A stretch of DNA of 26,612 bases from CAZYTX01 sp964650485 (GCA_964650485.1 CAZYTX010000050.1:1-26612); one strand, 5' to 3'. Shown: positions 16,737-24,068, numbered from the stretch's first letter. Translations and numbers: made by a program. The notes: generated by a model from the sequence alone, not told the origin.

Positions 16737-17824
16737 AAGAGCTCCTCCATGGCCTGGATGAACCTTTGGTTCTCCTCCTGCACTCCGGTGGTGACGCGCA
16801 TCCATTGCGGCAGCCGGTAGCCCTGCATGGGCCTTGTTATCACTCCCTTGCGCAGGAGCTTTTCATAGAGCTCGCCGGCGTCACCCGGGGCCTTGAAAAG
16901 TATGAAGTTCGCCACCGAGGGCACATACTCGATGCCCAGCCGCTTGAACTCTTTTTCCAGGTAATTCATGCCCTCCTTGTTCAGGCCCTTCACCCTTTCC
17001 ACGAAGTCAAGGTCGTCCAGGGCCGCCTCCGCAGCCGCCTGGGCCAGCATGTTGGTGTTGAATGGCTGGCGCACCCTGTTCACGTACCCGGCCTTCTCCT
17101 CGCTCATGACCCCGTAGCCGATGCGGAGCGCGGCCAGGCCGTAGAGCTTTGAGAACGTCCTGGTGGCCACCACGTCGGCCCCCGACTTTACGAGCTCGAC
17201 CGCGTCCGGGTAGTCGGGCTCGTTAACGTAGTCGTAGTAAGCCTCGTCTATGGCCACTATGACGTGGTCCGGAATGCTCTCCAGCAGCCTGTCCACCTGT
17301 TGCTTGTCGGCGTATGTCCCGGTGGGGTTGTTGGGGTTTGCTATGAAGATGATCCTGGTGTTCTCCTGCACCGCCTCTGCCATGGCTTCGAGGTCATGCC
17401 CGAAGTTTTTGCCCGGGGGCACCACGGTCTTCTCGAAACCCCGGGAGTCCACCGCCAGGTCGTATACCACGAAGGCGTGCTCGGAGACCACTGCGTGGTC
17501 GCCGGGCCTCATGAAGGTGGCTGCAAGCAGCTCCAGCACCTCGTTGGAACCGTTCCCGGTGACGATCATTTCCGGGCTTACCCCGAGCTTTTGTGAGAGC
17601 TTTTGCTTCAAGGTGGTGGCGTTCCCGTCCGGGTAGCGGTTTATTTTGTCGAGGGAGTCTTTTATCGCCTGTACGGCCTTTGGCGACGGCCCCAGTGGGT
17701 TCTCGTTGCTGGCCACCTTTATTGAGTCCTTTACCCCCAGCTCCCGCTCCAGCTCCTCGATAGGCTTTCCCGGCACGTACGGCACCAGCTTTTTTATGTA
17801 GTCTGCCACGAGCTCCTTTTTCAT
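16733..17824 (-). CDS. hisC: HisC-type aminotransferase, likely aromatic/histidinol-phosphate
   Basis: A 363-residue PLP enzyme of the histidinol-phosphate aminotransferase family. It has ASNENPLGPSP (38-48), ANPNNPTGT (162-170), a cofactor-contacting DEAYYDY (193-199) and the PLP lysine K226 in TFSKLYGLAALRIGYG. It lies between pheA and tyrA rather than in a his operon. HisC homologues in this position (called hisHb in supraoperon studies) are thought to transaminate prephenate, phenylpyruvate or hydroxyphenylpyruvate, sometimes as well as histidinol phosphate. The gap from pheA is 10 bases and its stop codon overlaps tyrA by 4. The ATG at 17824 follows GGGAGA. Confidence 0.92.
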   Translation of the reverse strand: MKKELVADYIKKLVPYVPGKPIEELERELGVKDSIKVASNENPLGPSPKAVQAIKDSLDKINRYPDGNATTLKQKLSQKLGVSPEMIVTGNGSNEVLELLAATFMRPGDHAVVSEHAFVVYDLAVDSRGFEKTVVPPGKNFGHDLEAMAEAVQENTRIIFIANPNNPTGTYADKQQVDRLLESIPDHVIVAIDEAYYDYVNEPDYPDAVELVKSGADVVATRTFSKLYGLAALRIGYGVMSEEKAGYVNRVRQPFNTNMLAQAAAEAALDDLDFVERVKGLNKEGMNYLEKEFKRLGIEYVPSVANFILFKAPGDAGELYEKLLRKGVITRPMQGYRLPQWMRVTTGVQEENQRFIQAMEELL

Positions 17825-17834
17825 GTCTTCTCCC

Positions 17835-18968
17835 TTATATTCCCAGGAACTGGTTATGCTTTTTCATCTTGGAGAAGGACCCCAGCACTTTGACGAACAG
17901 GCAGTCCTTTTCAAGGGCTTTCAGCGAGTCCTTTATAACCTTGTCCGAGATGTGCCCGTCCATCTCCACGAAGAACACGTACTCCCATGTCCTTCCCTTG
18001 AGTGGCCTGGACTCGATCTTTGAGAGGTTTATCCCCCTGCCGGCGAAGTGCCCCAGTGCCTGGTAGAGTATGCCCGGCTTGTCTTTTACCGAGAAGACGA
18101 TCGCGGTCGAGTCCCTGTCGCTCTTCTGTCCCATCTCCTTTCCGATGACCAGGAACCTGGTGAAGTTGTCTTCAAGGTCCTGGATGCCCTTCTCCACCAT
18201 CTTCAGGTTATAATAGTCCCCTGCGAACTCGCTGGCTATTGCCGCGGAGTCCCGGTCCACCGCGGCCATCCTGGCGGCCTCCGCGGTGCTCGCCACCTCG
18301 TGTATGCTGATGCCGGGCATGTTTTTTCTGAGCCAGCTCCTGCACTGGGCCACTGCATGGGGATGCGAGTAAATCCTTTTTATGCTTTGCGCGTCCCCTT
18401 CCACGGACAGGAGGCTGTGCCTGATGGAAAGGATTATCTCCGAGCATATGGTCAGCTCGGAGTCCAGGAACATGTCCAGGGTGTGGGTGACAACCCCCTC
18501 GATGGAGTTCTCGATTGGCACCACACCGTAGTCGGCATGCCCCCTCTGCACCTGTTCGAATACGTCGGAGATGCTGCGCTCTGGAAGGAAGCGGGTGGAA
18601 TGGCCGAACTGCTGCCTTGCCGCTATGTGCGTAAAGGTCGCTTCCGGGCCGAGGTAGGCCACTGTCAGCCGCTTCTCCATGGACCTGCAGGCGGATATGA
18701 TCTCCCGGAACACCGGCTGGATTGACTCCGAGGGGAACGGCCCCTTGTTCTCTTCCACCAGCCGCTCGAAGATGTCCTCCTCCCTGGAGGGGATGAAGTA
18801 AGCCGCGGACTCCTTGCTTTTCAAGGCCCCGATCTTCTTGGCCAGCCTGGCCCTGCGGTTCAAGAGCTCGAGCAGCCTGGTGTCGGTCCGGTCTATGTCC
18901 TCCCGTATGGAGTCTATTGATTTTTTTGCGTCCTTTTCAGGCGACTTGCTTTTGCTCTTCTGTGCCAA
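17835..18968 (-). CDS. pheA: Chorismate mutase / prephenate dehydratase (P-protein)
   Basis: A bifunctional enzyme that converts chorismate to prephenate and then to phenylpyruvate. The 377 residues contain an AroQ-type helical chorismate mutase domain (about 17-97, with DSIREDIDRTD and LLNRRARL), a prephenate dehydratase domain (about 101-280, with YLGPEATFTH and the catalytic NFTRF motif) and a C-terminal ACT domain (about 293-370, containing ESRP) for phenylalanine feedback. The likely start is TTG at 18968, preceded by GGAGGG; no ATG or GTG is available before the mutase domain. It is the first gene of the aromatic supraoperon and is divergent from the pyrimidine operon. Confidence 0.96.
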   Translation of the reverse strand: MAQKSKSKSPEKDAKKSIDSIREDIDRTDTRLLELLNRRARLAKKIGALKSKESAAYFIPSREEDIFERLVEENKGPFPSESIQPVFREIISACRSMEKRLTVAYLGPEATFTHIAARQQFGHSTRFLPERSISDVFEQVQRGHADYGVVPIENSIEGVVTHTLDMFLDSELTICSEIILSIRHSLLSVEGDAQSIKRIYSHPHAVAQCRSWLRKNMPGISIHEVASTAEAARMAAVDRDSAAIASEFAGDYYNLKMVEKGIQDLEDNFTRFLVIGKEMGQKSDRDSTAIVFSVKDKPGILYQALGHFAGRGINLSKIESRPLKGRTWEYVFFVEMDGHISDKVIKDSLKALEKDCLFVKVLGSFSKMKKHNQFLGI

Positions 18969-19053
18969 GAGAAAGCCCTCCGTTCCTGGCTAGGTACATC
19001 TATTCATCCTAGCTTGAAACAAAAGGCGATTCAACCGGTTGCATGAAGAGAGT

Positions 19054-19082
19054 TTGACATGCTCTTTTTTCGGTGATAAAGT
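19054..19082 (+). promoter_or_regulatory. Sigma-70 promoter of the pyr operon
   Basis: A perfect TTGACA (19054-19059) is followed after exactly 17 bases by TAAAGT (19077-19082), which matches TATAAT at four of six positions. Transcription would begin near 19089, about 20 bases ahead of the PyrR-binding hairpin. The position fits the attenuator below very well. Confidence 0.72.
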
Positions 19083-19107
19083 CTGTCTTGGTTTTCAGCG
19101 AGAGAAT

Positions 19108-19142
19108 TTCCTTTAATTTTATCCTGCGAGATAGAAAAGGAA
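19108..19142 (+). promoter_or_regulatory. PyrR-binding anti-antiterminator hairpin
   Basis: An outer 7-bp stem (19108-19114 with 19136-19142), an asymmetric internal loop (19115-19119 opposite 19134-19135) and an inner 4-bp stem (19120-19123 with 19130-19133) carry the hexaloop CTGCGA (19124-19129). The hexaloop fits the CNGNGA consensus for PyrR, and UCCNGNGAG is matched in full. The 3' strand of the outer stem can instead pair with the terminator's 5' strand: 19136-19144 with 19181-19189, 8 of 9 positions including one G-U. UMP-bound PyrR holding this hairpin would free the terminator. Confidence 0.8.
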
Positions 19143-19177
19143 GGATGAGTGAAGATACAAGAAAACAGCTTTATAAA

Positions 19178-19208
19178 GGGCCTTCTCTTAAAGAGGGCCC
19201 CTTTTTTT
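19178..19208 (+). terminator. Intrinsic attenuator terminator upstream of pyrR
   Basis: GGGCC (19178-19182) pairs with GGCCC (19196-19200), extended past a two-base bulge by CTC/GAG (19185-19187 with 19193-19195) around a TTAAA loop. A run of seven T follows at 19202-19208. The terminator lies 44 bases upstream of pyrR and within the same transcript, so it acts as an attenuator rather than as an operon end. Confidence 0.85.
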
Positions 19209-19209
19209 A

Positions 19210-19240
19210 CCGGCTTTATAAGCTAAATGGCAAAAGCCGG
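19210..19240 (+). promoter_or_regulatory. Second leader hairpin next to the pyrR ribosome-binding site
   Basis: A perfect 8-bp stem (CCGGCTTT at 19210-19217 with AAAGCCGG at 19233-19240) closes a 15-base loop. It directly follows the terminator's T-run and ends a few bases before the GGGAG ribosome-binding site of pyrR. It could affect translation or mRNA stability once the transcript reads through. No function is established. Confidence 0.45.
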
Positions 19241-19252
19241 ATCGAGGGAGAA

Positions 19253-19813
19253 ATGACTGCCCGGGAAAAGGAGATACTGGAACACGAGGCTGTTGACAGG
19301 GCCTTAAGGAGGATAGCCCACGAGATCGTGGAGCGGAACAAGGGGGTGGAAGACGTGGTCCTGGTGGGGATACGCACGGGCGGCGAGGGGATCGCGCGCC
19401 GGCTGGCCGCGCTGCTGAAAGATATAGAAGGCGCGGAGGCGCCCTGCGGGTACATGGACATCACCATGTACCGGGACGACATATTCCACGTGAAGACCCA
19501 CCCCCGGGTGCACAAGACCGTGATTGACTTCCCGGTGGAGGGCAAGGTGGTGGTGCTGGTTGACGACGTGCTCTTTACCGGCAGGACCGTGCGGGCCGCA
19601 CTCGACGGTATAATGGACATGGGCAGGCCCAGGAGCATACAGCTCGCGGTGCTGGTTGACCGGGGCCACCGCGAGCTGCCGATAAGGGCGGACTTTGTAG
19701 GCAGGAACGTGCCAACCGCCAGGAACGACCTGGTGAGCGTGTCTGTCTGCGACAAGCCGGGCCGCGGCAAGGCAAAGAAAAAGGACCGGGTGGTGATCAC
19801 ACCCGGGGCGTGA
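19253..19813 (+). CDS. pyrR: PyrR: pyr attenuation regulator / uracil phosphoribosyltransferase
   Basis: A 186-residue protein of the PyrR family. It binds pyr mRNA leaders when UMP is high and can also make UMP from uracil and PRPP. The PRPP motif is VLVDDVLFTGRTVRAALD (101-118). The N-terminal RALRRIAHEIVERNKG and late DRGHRELPIRADFVGRN closely resemble Bacillus PyrR, and the conserved basic RNA-contact residues are mostly kept. The threonine corresponding to Bacillus T18 is an arginine here. The ATG at 19253 has GGGAGAA just upstream and gives the standard length; longer frames run back through the attenuator. It heads pyrR-pyrB-pyrC, with pyrB 24 bases downstream. Confidence 0.95.
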   Translation: MTAREKEILEHEAVDRALRRIAHEIVERNKGVEDVVLVGIRTGGEGIARRLAALLKDIEGAEAPCGYMDITMYRDDIFHVKTHPRVHKTVIDFPVEGKVVVLVDDVLFTGRTVRAALDGIMDMGRPRSIQLAVLVDRGHRELPIRADFVGRNVPTARNDLVSVSVCDKPGRGKAKKKDRVVITPGA

Positions 19814-19837
19814 CAACCACGTGGCTGGAACATTAAC

Positions 19838-20773
19838 ATGACACTGGGGATAAAAAGCCTGCTCGACCTCGAAAGCGTGAGCCGCGAGGATATAAAAGCC
19901 ATACTAGACACCGCGGAGTCATTGAAGGAGATCAACCGCAGGCAGATAAAAAAGGTCCCCACTCTCAGGGGCCGCACCCAGGTGAACCTGTTTTTCGAGC
20001 CCTCCACCAGGACGCAAATGAGCTTCGAGCTGGCCGGCAAGAGGCTCTCCGCGGACACGGTGAACTTCTCGTCCTCGGGCTCAAGCCTCTCAAAGGGCGA
20101 GACCCTCTTGGACACCGTGCGCAACATCCAGGCAATGGCCCCCGACATCCTGGTGATAAGGCACGGCTCAGCAGGGGCACCCCACATGATAGCGTCCATG
20201 ATACCCACCCCGGTCATTAACGCCGGGGACGGGGCGCACGCCCATCCCACCCAGGCGCTTCTGGACATGTTCACCGTGCGCGAGAAGCTCGGCACCCTGC
20301 AAGGGCTGAAGGTGGTGATAGTGGGCGACATCACCGGCAGCAGGGTGGCCCGGTCCAACATCCAGGGGTTTACCACCATGGGCAGCAAGGTGTGGGTGTG
20401 CGGCCCGCCCACCCTTATACCGCCCGGCATCGAGAGCATGGGGGCCAGGGCTACCTACGACCTGGACGGCGCCATCAAGGACGCGCACGTGGTCATGATG
20501 CTGCGCATACAGCTCGAGCGCGGCAGCGGGACCAGGTTCCCCTCGGTGCGCGAGTACTCCATGCGCTACGGGCTCAACATGGAGCGGGTGCAGCGGACCA
20601 GGAAGGACGCGCTTATCATGCACCCGGGCCCCATAAACCGTGGTGTGGAGCTGTCCCCCGAGGTGGCTGACGGGCCGCGCTCAATAATACTCGACCAGGT
20701 GGAGAACGGGGTGGCGGTGCGCATGGCGCTCCTCTACCTCTTGTGCGGGGGAGGGGATGAGGCTTCTAATTAA
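19838..20773 (+). CDS. pyrB: Aspartate carbamoyltransferase catalytic subunit
   Basis: Joins carbamoyl phosphate and aspartate in the first committed pyrimidine step. The 311-residue protein has the carbamoyl-phosphate motif FFEPSTRTQ (52-60), the SLSKGE loop (83-88), HPTQALLDM (136-144) and HPGPINRG near the C-terminus. No pyrI regulatory subunit is present, which fits transcriptional control by PyrR. The downstream pyrC starts inside the last 17 bases of this gene. pyrB and pyrC so linked often form a complex in other bacteria, but that is not shown here. Confidence 0.97.
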   Translation: MTLGIKSLLDLESVSREDIKAILDTAESLKEINRRQIKKVPTLRGRTQVNLFFEPSTRTQMSFELAGKRLSADTVNFSSSGSSLSKGETLLDTVRNIQAMAPDILVIRHGSAGAPHMIASMIPTPVINAGDGAHAHPTQALLDMFTVREKLGTLQGLKVVIVGDITGSRVARSNIQGFTTMGSKVWVCGPPTLIPPGIESMGARATYDLDGAIKDAHVVMMLRIQLERGSGTRFPSVREYSMRYGLNMERVQRTRKDALIMHPGPINRGVELSPEVADGPRSIILDQVENGVAVRMALLYLLCGGGDEASN

Positions 20774-22028
20774 GGGCGGCAGGGTGATAGACCCTGCCAG
20801 CAAGCTCGATGCAAAAAAGGACCTGCTCATAGAGAAGGGCAGGATAGTCGAGCTGCTCTCGCCGGGCGCCAAAGCAGGCGACGCAAAGGTGATTGACGCA
20901 TCCGGGAAGTGGGTGGCGCCCGGGCTCATAGACATGCACGTGCATTTGCGCGAGCCGGGGGAGGAGTACAAGGAGACCGTGGCCACCGGGGCATCCGCGG
21001 CTGTGGCCGGGGGCATCACCGCGGTGGCGGCCATGCCAAACACAAAGCCGACAAACGACACCGGCTCGGTCACGGACTACGTCCTGGAGATGGCGGCCCG
21101 TGCCAGGAAGGCCAGGGTGTACCCGGTGGGCGCCATCAGCCGGGGCCGGGCAGGGGAGGGCCTCTCCGAGATGGGCGAGCTTGTGGGGCACGGGTGCGTG
21201 GCTGTGACGGACGACGGCAGGCCGGTGATGAGCTCTATGCTCATGCGGCGGGCCCTGGAGTACTGCATGGGTGTGGGGGTCCCGGTTCTGGACCATCCCG
21301 AGGACCTGGACCTCTCGGCCGGCGGCTGCATGCACGAGGGCGAGGTGAGCACAGACCTGGGCCTTCCCGGCATACCCGCGGCCGCGGAGGAGACAATGGT
21401 TGCAAGGGATATAGTGCTTGCCGAGCTCACCGGGTGGAGGCTGCATCTCCAGCACGTGTCCACCCAAGGATCGGTGCGCATGATAAGGGAGGCCAAGGCA
21501 AGGGGAGTGAACGTGACCGCGGAGACCTGCCCTCATTACTTCACCTTGACCCACGAGCATGTGAGGGGGTTTAACACCAGCTTCAAGATGAACCCGCCGC
21601 TTCGGACCGAACAGGACAGGGAAGCGGTCGTAGCAGGGCTCGCGGACGGGACCATTGACGCCATAGCAAGCGACCACGCACCCCACAGCCCGGTTGAGAA
21701 GGACGTGGAGTTCGACCAGGCCGCGAACGGCATAGTGGGCCTCGAGACCCTGCTCCCGCTCTCGCTCGGCCTGGTGCACCAGGGCATGATCGGGCCGTCG
21801 AGATGGGTTGAGCTGGTCTCGAAAAACCCGGCACGTATACTGGGAGTGCCCGGCGGGTCTTTGGCGCCGGGCAGGGCAGCGGACGTGACTGTGCTCGACC
21901 CTGAGGCGGAGTGGGAGGTTGACCGGGCCGGGTTCTTTTCAAAGGGCAGGAACACTCCATTCCACGGATGGAAGGTAAAGGGCAGGGCATCGGCCGTGAT
22001 CATTCAGGGCAAGCTCACAAGCCCGTGA
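20757..22028 (+). CDS. pyrC: Dihydroorotase, class I
   Basis: Cyclises carbamoyl aspartate to dihydroorotate. The 423-residue amidohydrolase has zinc and catalytic residues at positions nearly identical to the Aquifex enzyme: DMHVHLREPG (H61, H63), TDDG (D153), DHPED (H180), LQHVS (H233) and ASDHAPHS (D306). Because all ligands are present it should be active, not an inactive PyrC-like partner. The ATG lies directly after GGGGGAGGGG, and the reading frame overlaps pyrB by 17 bases, so the two are translationally coupled. Confidence 0.96.
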   Translation: MRLLIKGGRVIDPASKLDAKKDLLIEKGRIVELLSPGAKAGDAKVIDASGKWVAPGLIDMHVHLREPGEEYKETVATGASAAVAGGITAVAAMPNTKPTNDTGSVTDYVLEMAARARKARVYPVGAISRGRAGEGLSEMGELVGHGCVAVTDDGRPVMSSMLMRRALEYCMGVGVPVLDHPEDLDLSAGGCMHEGEVSTDLGLPGIPAAAEETMVARDIVLAELTGWRLHLQHVSTQGSVRMIREAKARGVNVTAETCPHYFTLTHEHVRGFNTSFKMNPPLRTEQDREAVVAGLADGTIDAIASDHAPHSPVEKDVEFDQAANGIVGLETLLPLSLGLVHQGMIGPSRWVELVSKNPARILGVPGGSLAPGRAADVTVLDPEAEWEVDRAGFFSKGRNTPFHGWKVKGRASAVIIQGKLTSP

Positions 22029-22106
22029 TCCACACAGCGCATTCCGCACAACCCTTTACAAACGAGCTGTCAGTACATAAACTGAGAAGGTGAGAAAGGT
22101 GGAGCC

Positions 22107-22982
22107 ATGAAGATAAGAAAGGCCGTGATACCGGCCGCGGGGCTGGGCACAAGGTTTTTGCCGGCCACCAAGTCCATACCAAAGGAGATGGTCCCCATCG
22201 CGGACAAGCCCATCATCCAGTACATGGTGGAGGAGGCCGCCCAGTCCGGGATCGAGCAGGTGATAGTGGTGACTGCCCGGGGCAAGGACGCAATGGCAAA
22301 CCACTTCGACGCCTCCCCCGAGCTGGAGACCGCGCTGGAGCACAAGGGCAAGCTTGACATCCTGGAAAAGGTGAAAGCGCCGCAGGAGCTGTGCGAGATA
22401 GTGTGCGTAAGGCAGAAGAATCCAATGGGCCTGGGACACGCCATCGGGTGCGCTGAGAGGCTGGTGGGGGACGAGCCCTTCGTGGTGCTCCTGCCCGACG
22501 ACATGATAGACAACCCCCGCTACCCCGCGTGCAGGCAGATGATGGACGTGTTCGAGGAGCACGGAAAAAACGTGGTGGCGCTCATGCAGGTGCCGGAGAG
22601 GCAGTACCCGCTCTACGGCATGGTCGAGTACGACAGGGTGTCGGACAAGGTGGTGAAAGTGAAGCGGAGCGTGGAGAAGCCCTCTATCGAGGAGTCGCCC
22701 TCAAACTTGGGGATCGTTGCCAGGTACCTGTTCAAGCCCGACATATTCGAGGCCATAAAGCACACGACCCCGGGAAAGGGAGCAGAGATACAGATCACCG
22801 ACGCAATTAACACCCGCGCGCAGCAGGGGGAGGTGATGGGACTGGTGTTCGAGGGAGAGCGGTTCGACGCCGGCGACAGGCTGGGGTTCCTCGAGGCCAC
22901 CCTGCACTACGCCCTAAAGCACCCCGAGCTGGGAGAAGAGGTAAAGACCATGCTCAATAACCTGGATGCCGATGAAGCCTGA
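22107..22982 (+). CDS. galU: UTP-glucose-1-phosphate uridylyltransferase
   Basis: Makes UDP-glucose, a precursor of LPS and exopolysaccharide sugars. The 291-residue nucleotidyltransferase has the signature AAGLGTRFLPATKSIPKEM (about 10-28), the metal-site LLPDDMIDN (129-137) and VEKPS. GGTGGAG lies just before the ATG at 22107. It follows pyrC after 78 bases without a clear terminator. It may be read from the pyr promoter, which would tie UDP-sugar synthesis to UTP supply, but an own promoter is not excluded. Confidence 0.96.
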   Translation: MKIRKAVIPAAGLGTRFLPATKSIPKEMVPIADKPIIQYMVEEAAQSGIEQVIVVTARGKDAMANHFDASPELETALEHKGKLDILEKVKAPQELCEIVCVRQKNPMGLGHAIGCAERLVGDEPFVVLLPDDMIDNPRYPACRQMMDVFEEHGKNVVALMQVPERQYPLYGMVEYDRVSDKVVKVKRSVEKPSIEESPSNLGIVARYLFKPDIFEAIKHTTPGKGAEIQITDAINTRAQQGEVMGLVFEGERFDAGDRLGFLEATLHYALKHPELGEEVKTMLNNLDADEA

Positions 22983-23010
22983 GCCGGGGTGTGATTTAAA
23001 GGGGTCAAGA

Positions 23011-23153
23011 GGGTAGCCCACATAGCTTTGCTATGTGGGCGCCGCCAGGCGCAGGATGAATATAATGGATGGTATAGGATGAATAATTGGCCAGGCTGCG
23101 CCATGCATCCTGCCCGCTTCGCTCGCGCACATAGCGAGCTGTGTGCGCTACCC
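23011..23153 (+). repeat. Palindrome-rich intergenic element, copy B (MITE-like)
   Basis: A 143-base element with 17-base terminal inverted repeats: 23011-23027 against the complement of 23137-23153, 15 of 17 matching. The left end forms a perfect 11-bp hairpin (23016-23026 with 23030-23040). The right end forms a second 10-bp hairpin (GCGCACATAG with CTGTGTGCGC). Its core resembles 11586-11621 on the minus strand. Inside are two copies of AGGATGAATA. The right end lies 29 bases before the GTG start of the next gene, so the element sits in its probable 5' leader. Confidence 0.65.
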
Positions 23154-23182
23154 CTGTCGAGGCGATAAAAAGGAGTGAAGCC

Positions 23183-23944
23183 GTGAAGTACTTTAAATGT
23201 CCGCAGTGCGGGTACGTGGCCCACGGCGCCGGGGCGCCGGAGAAGTGCCCGGTTGACGGCACTGGAAAGGAGGAGTTCGAGGAGCTCGGCGAAGAGGAGG
23301 CCACCCGTGCCAAGGCCGACTTCAAGGCCAGGGAGGAGCGCGGACAGGTGGAGCAAGCTTATACGAGCGAGGAGAAAGGGAGGCGCAAGGACAGGGAATT
23401 CTCGCCCCCCGGCCTCGAGGCCGACATAAAGCAAGAGCAAGAGCAAGAGCAAGAGGAGCGTAAAAAGAAGAAGCCGTCGGCCAAAAAGCAGGAGCCGCCA
23501 AAGACCCTGTACGGGGCAGTCACCGCCATGATGGCCAGGAACCACGCCCATCCCATAGCAGTGCACGTGCCCAACGGGGTGGTCCCCATGGCCGTGCTCT
23601 TCTATTTTATCGGTGCTGTTTTCAAGCAGCAGTCCTTTGCCTGGGCCGCCCTTGCCAGCCTGGTGTTCGTGGTGCTTGCGATGCCCGCGGTGCTCTACTC
23701 GGGCTACGTGGACTGGCAGCTAAGGTACAAGGGACACCTCACCCGGGTGATCAGGAACAAGATCATAGCGGGGTTCGTGGTCTTCGGGATCGGCATTATC
23801 ATGGTGGCCTGGCTCGCCGTGATGCCCGAGGTCGCGGACATGGGCTCCAACATAAAGTGGGCGTACCTCTTTGGCTTTATCGCAATGCTGGCCGCGGTAA
23901 CCTATGCCGGGAACCTGGGCGGCCGGCTGGTGTTCGGGAAGTAG
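23183..23944 (+). CDS. Zinc-ribbon/rubredoxin-like domain fused to DUF2231 membrane domain
   Basis: A 253-residue protein. Residues 5-26 form a rubredoxin- or zinc-ribbon-like knuckle: CPQCG (C6, C9) and KCPVDG (C22). The expected fourth cysteine is an aspartate (D25). A charged linker (about 30-107), with a run of QE dipeptides, leads to a four-helix membrane domain of the DUF2231 type (HAHPIAVHVPNG with H121, H123 and H128, later SGYVDWQLRY). Histidines at such positions suggest haem or metal binding, but no function is established. GTG at 23183 has AGGAG 7 bases upstream and starts right at the knuckle. It may take part in membrane electron transfer; this is inference. Confidence 0.8.
   Translation: MKYFKCPQCGYVAHGAGAPEKCPVDGTGKEEFEELGEEEATRAKADFKAREERGQVEQAYTSEEKGRRKDREFSPPGLEADIKQEQEQEQEERKKKKPSAKKQEPPKTLYGAVTAMMARNHAHPIAVHVPNGVVPMAVLFYFIGAVFKQQSFAWAALASLVFVVLAMPAVLYSGYVDWQLRYKGHLTRVIRNKIIAGFVVFGIGIIMVAWLAVMPEVADMGSNIKWAYLFGFIAMLAAVTYAGNLGGRLVFGK
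23431..23456 (+). repeat. Hexanucleotide tandem repeat inside a coding linker
   Basis: The 6-base unit GCAAGA is repeated a little over four times and encodes alternating Gln and Glu. Gain or loss of a unit keeps the reading frame and would only change linker length in the zinc-ribbon/DUF2231 protein. Confidence 0.8.
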
Positions 23945-23955
23945 GTCCCTTGTTT

Positions 23956-24014
23956 CACACAGAGGCGCAGAGAACACAGAGAAATGCAAAGATTACATTA
24001 TCTGTTTTCTCTGG
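23956..24014. repeat. CACAGAG-type dispersed repeat, decayed copy
   Basis: The left arm reads CACACAGAGGCGCAGAGAAC and is followed by CACAGAGAAAT. A worn right arm (TTTTCTCTGG) faces it. It is the same family as 24871-24932, with about 900 bases between the two. Repeats of this kind (CACAGAG units facing CTCTGTG units) are common in intergenic DNA of many bacteria. Confidence 0.55.
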
Positions 24015-24068
24015 TTTAGAATTTCTATGCGAGCTTACATGGATAGAAAATGGGGCGGGAAACCATTA

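Noticed and set aside
19073..19252. Extended N-terminus for PyrR from the frame beginning at 19073
   Set aside because: The extra 60 codons cover the attenuator hairpins and terminator and match nothing in the family. A ribosome-binding site precedes ATG 19253.
19216..20439. Open frame of 407 codons antisense to pyrR and pyrB
   Set aside because: It is serine- and proline-rich, without motifs, and opposes two certain genes. It also begins and ends at no sensible signals.
20766..21779. Open frame of 337 codons antisense to pyrC
   Set aside because: It is a histidine-rich shadow of a confirmed dihydroorotase gene.
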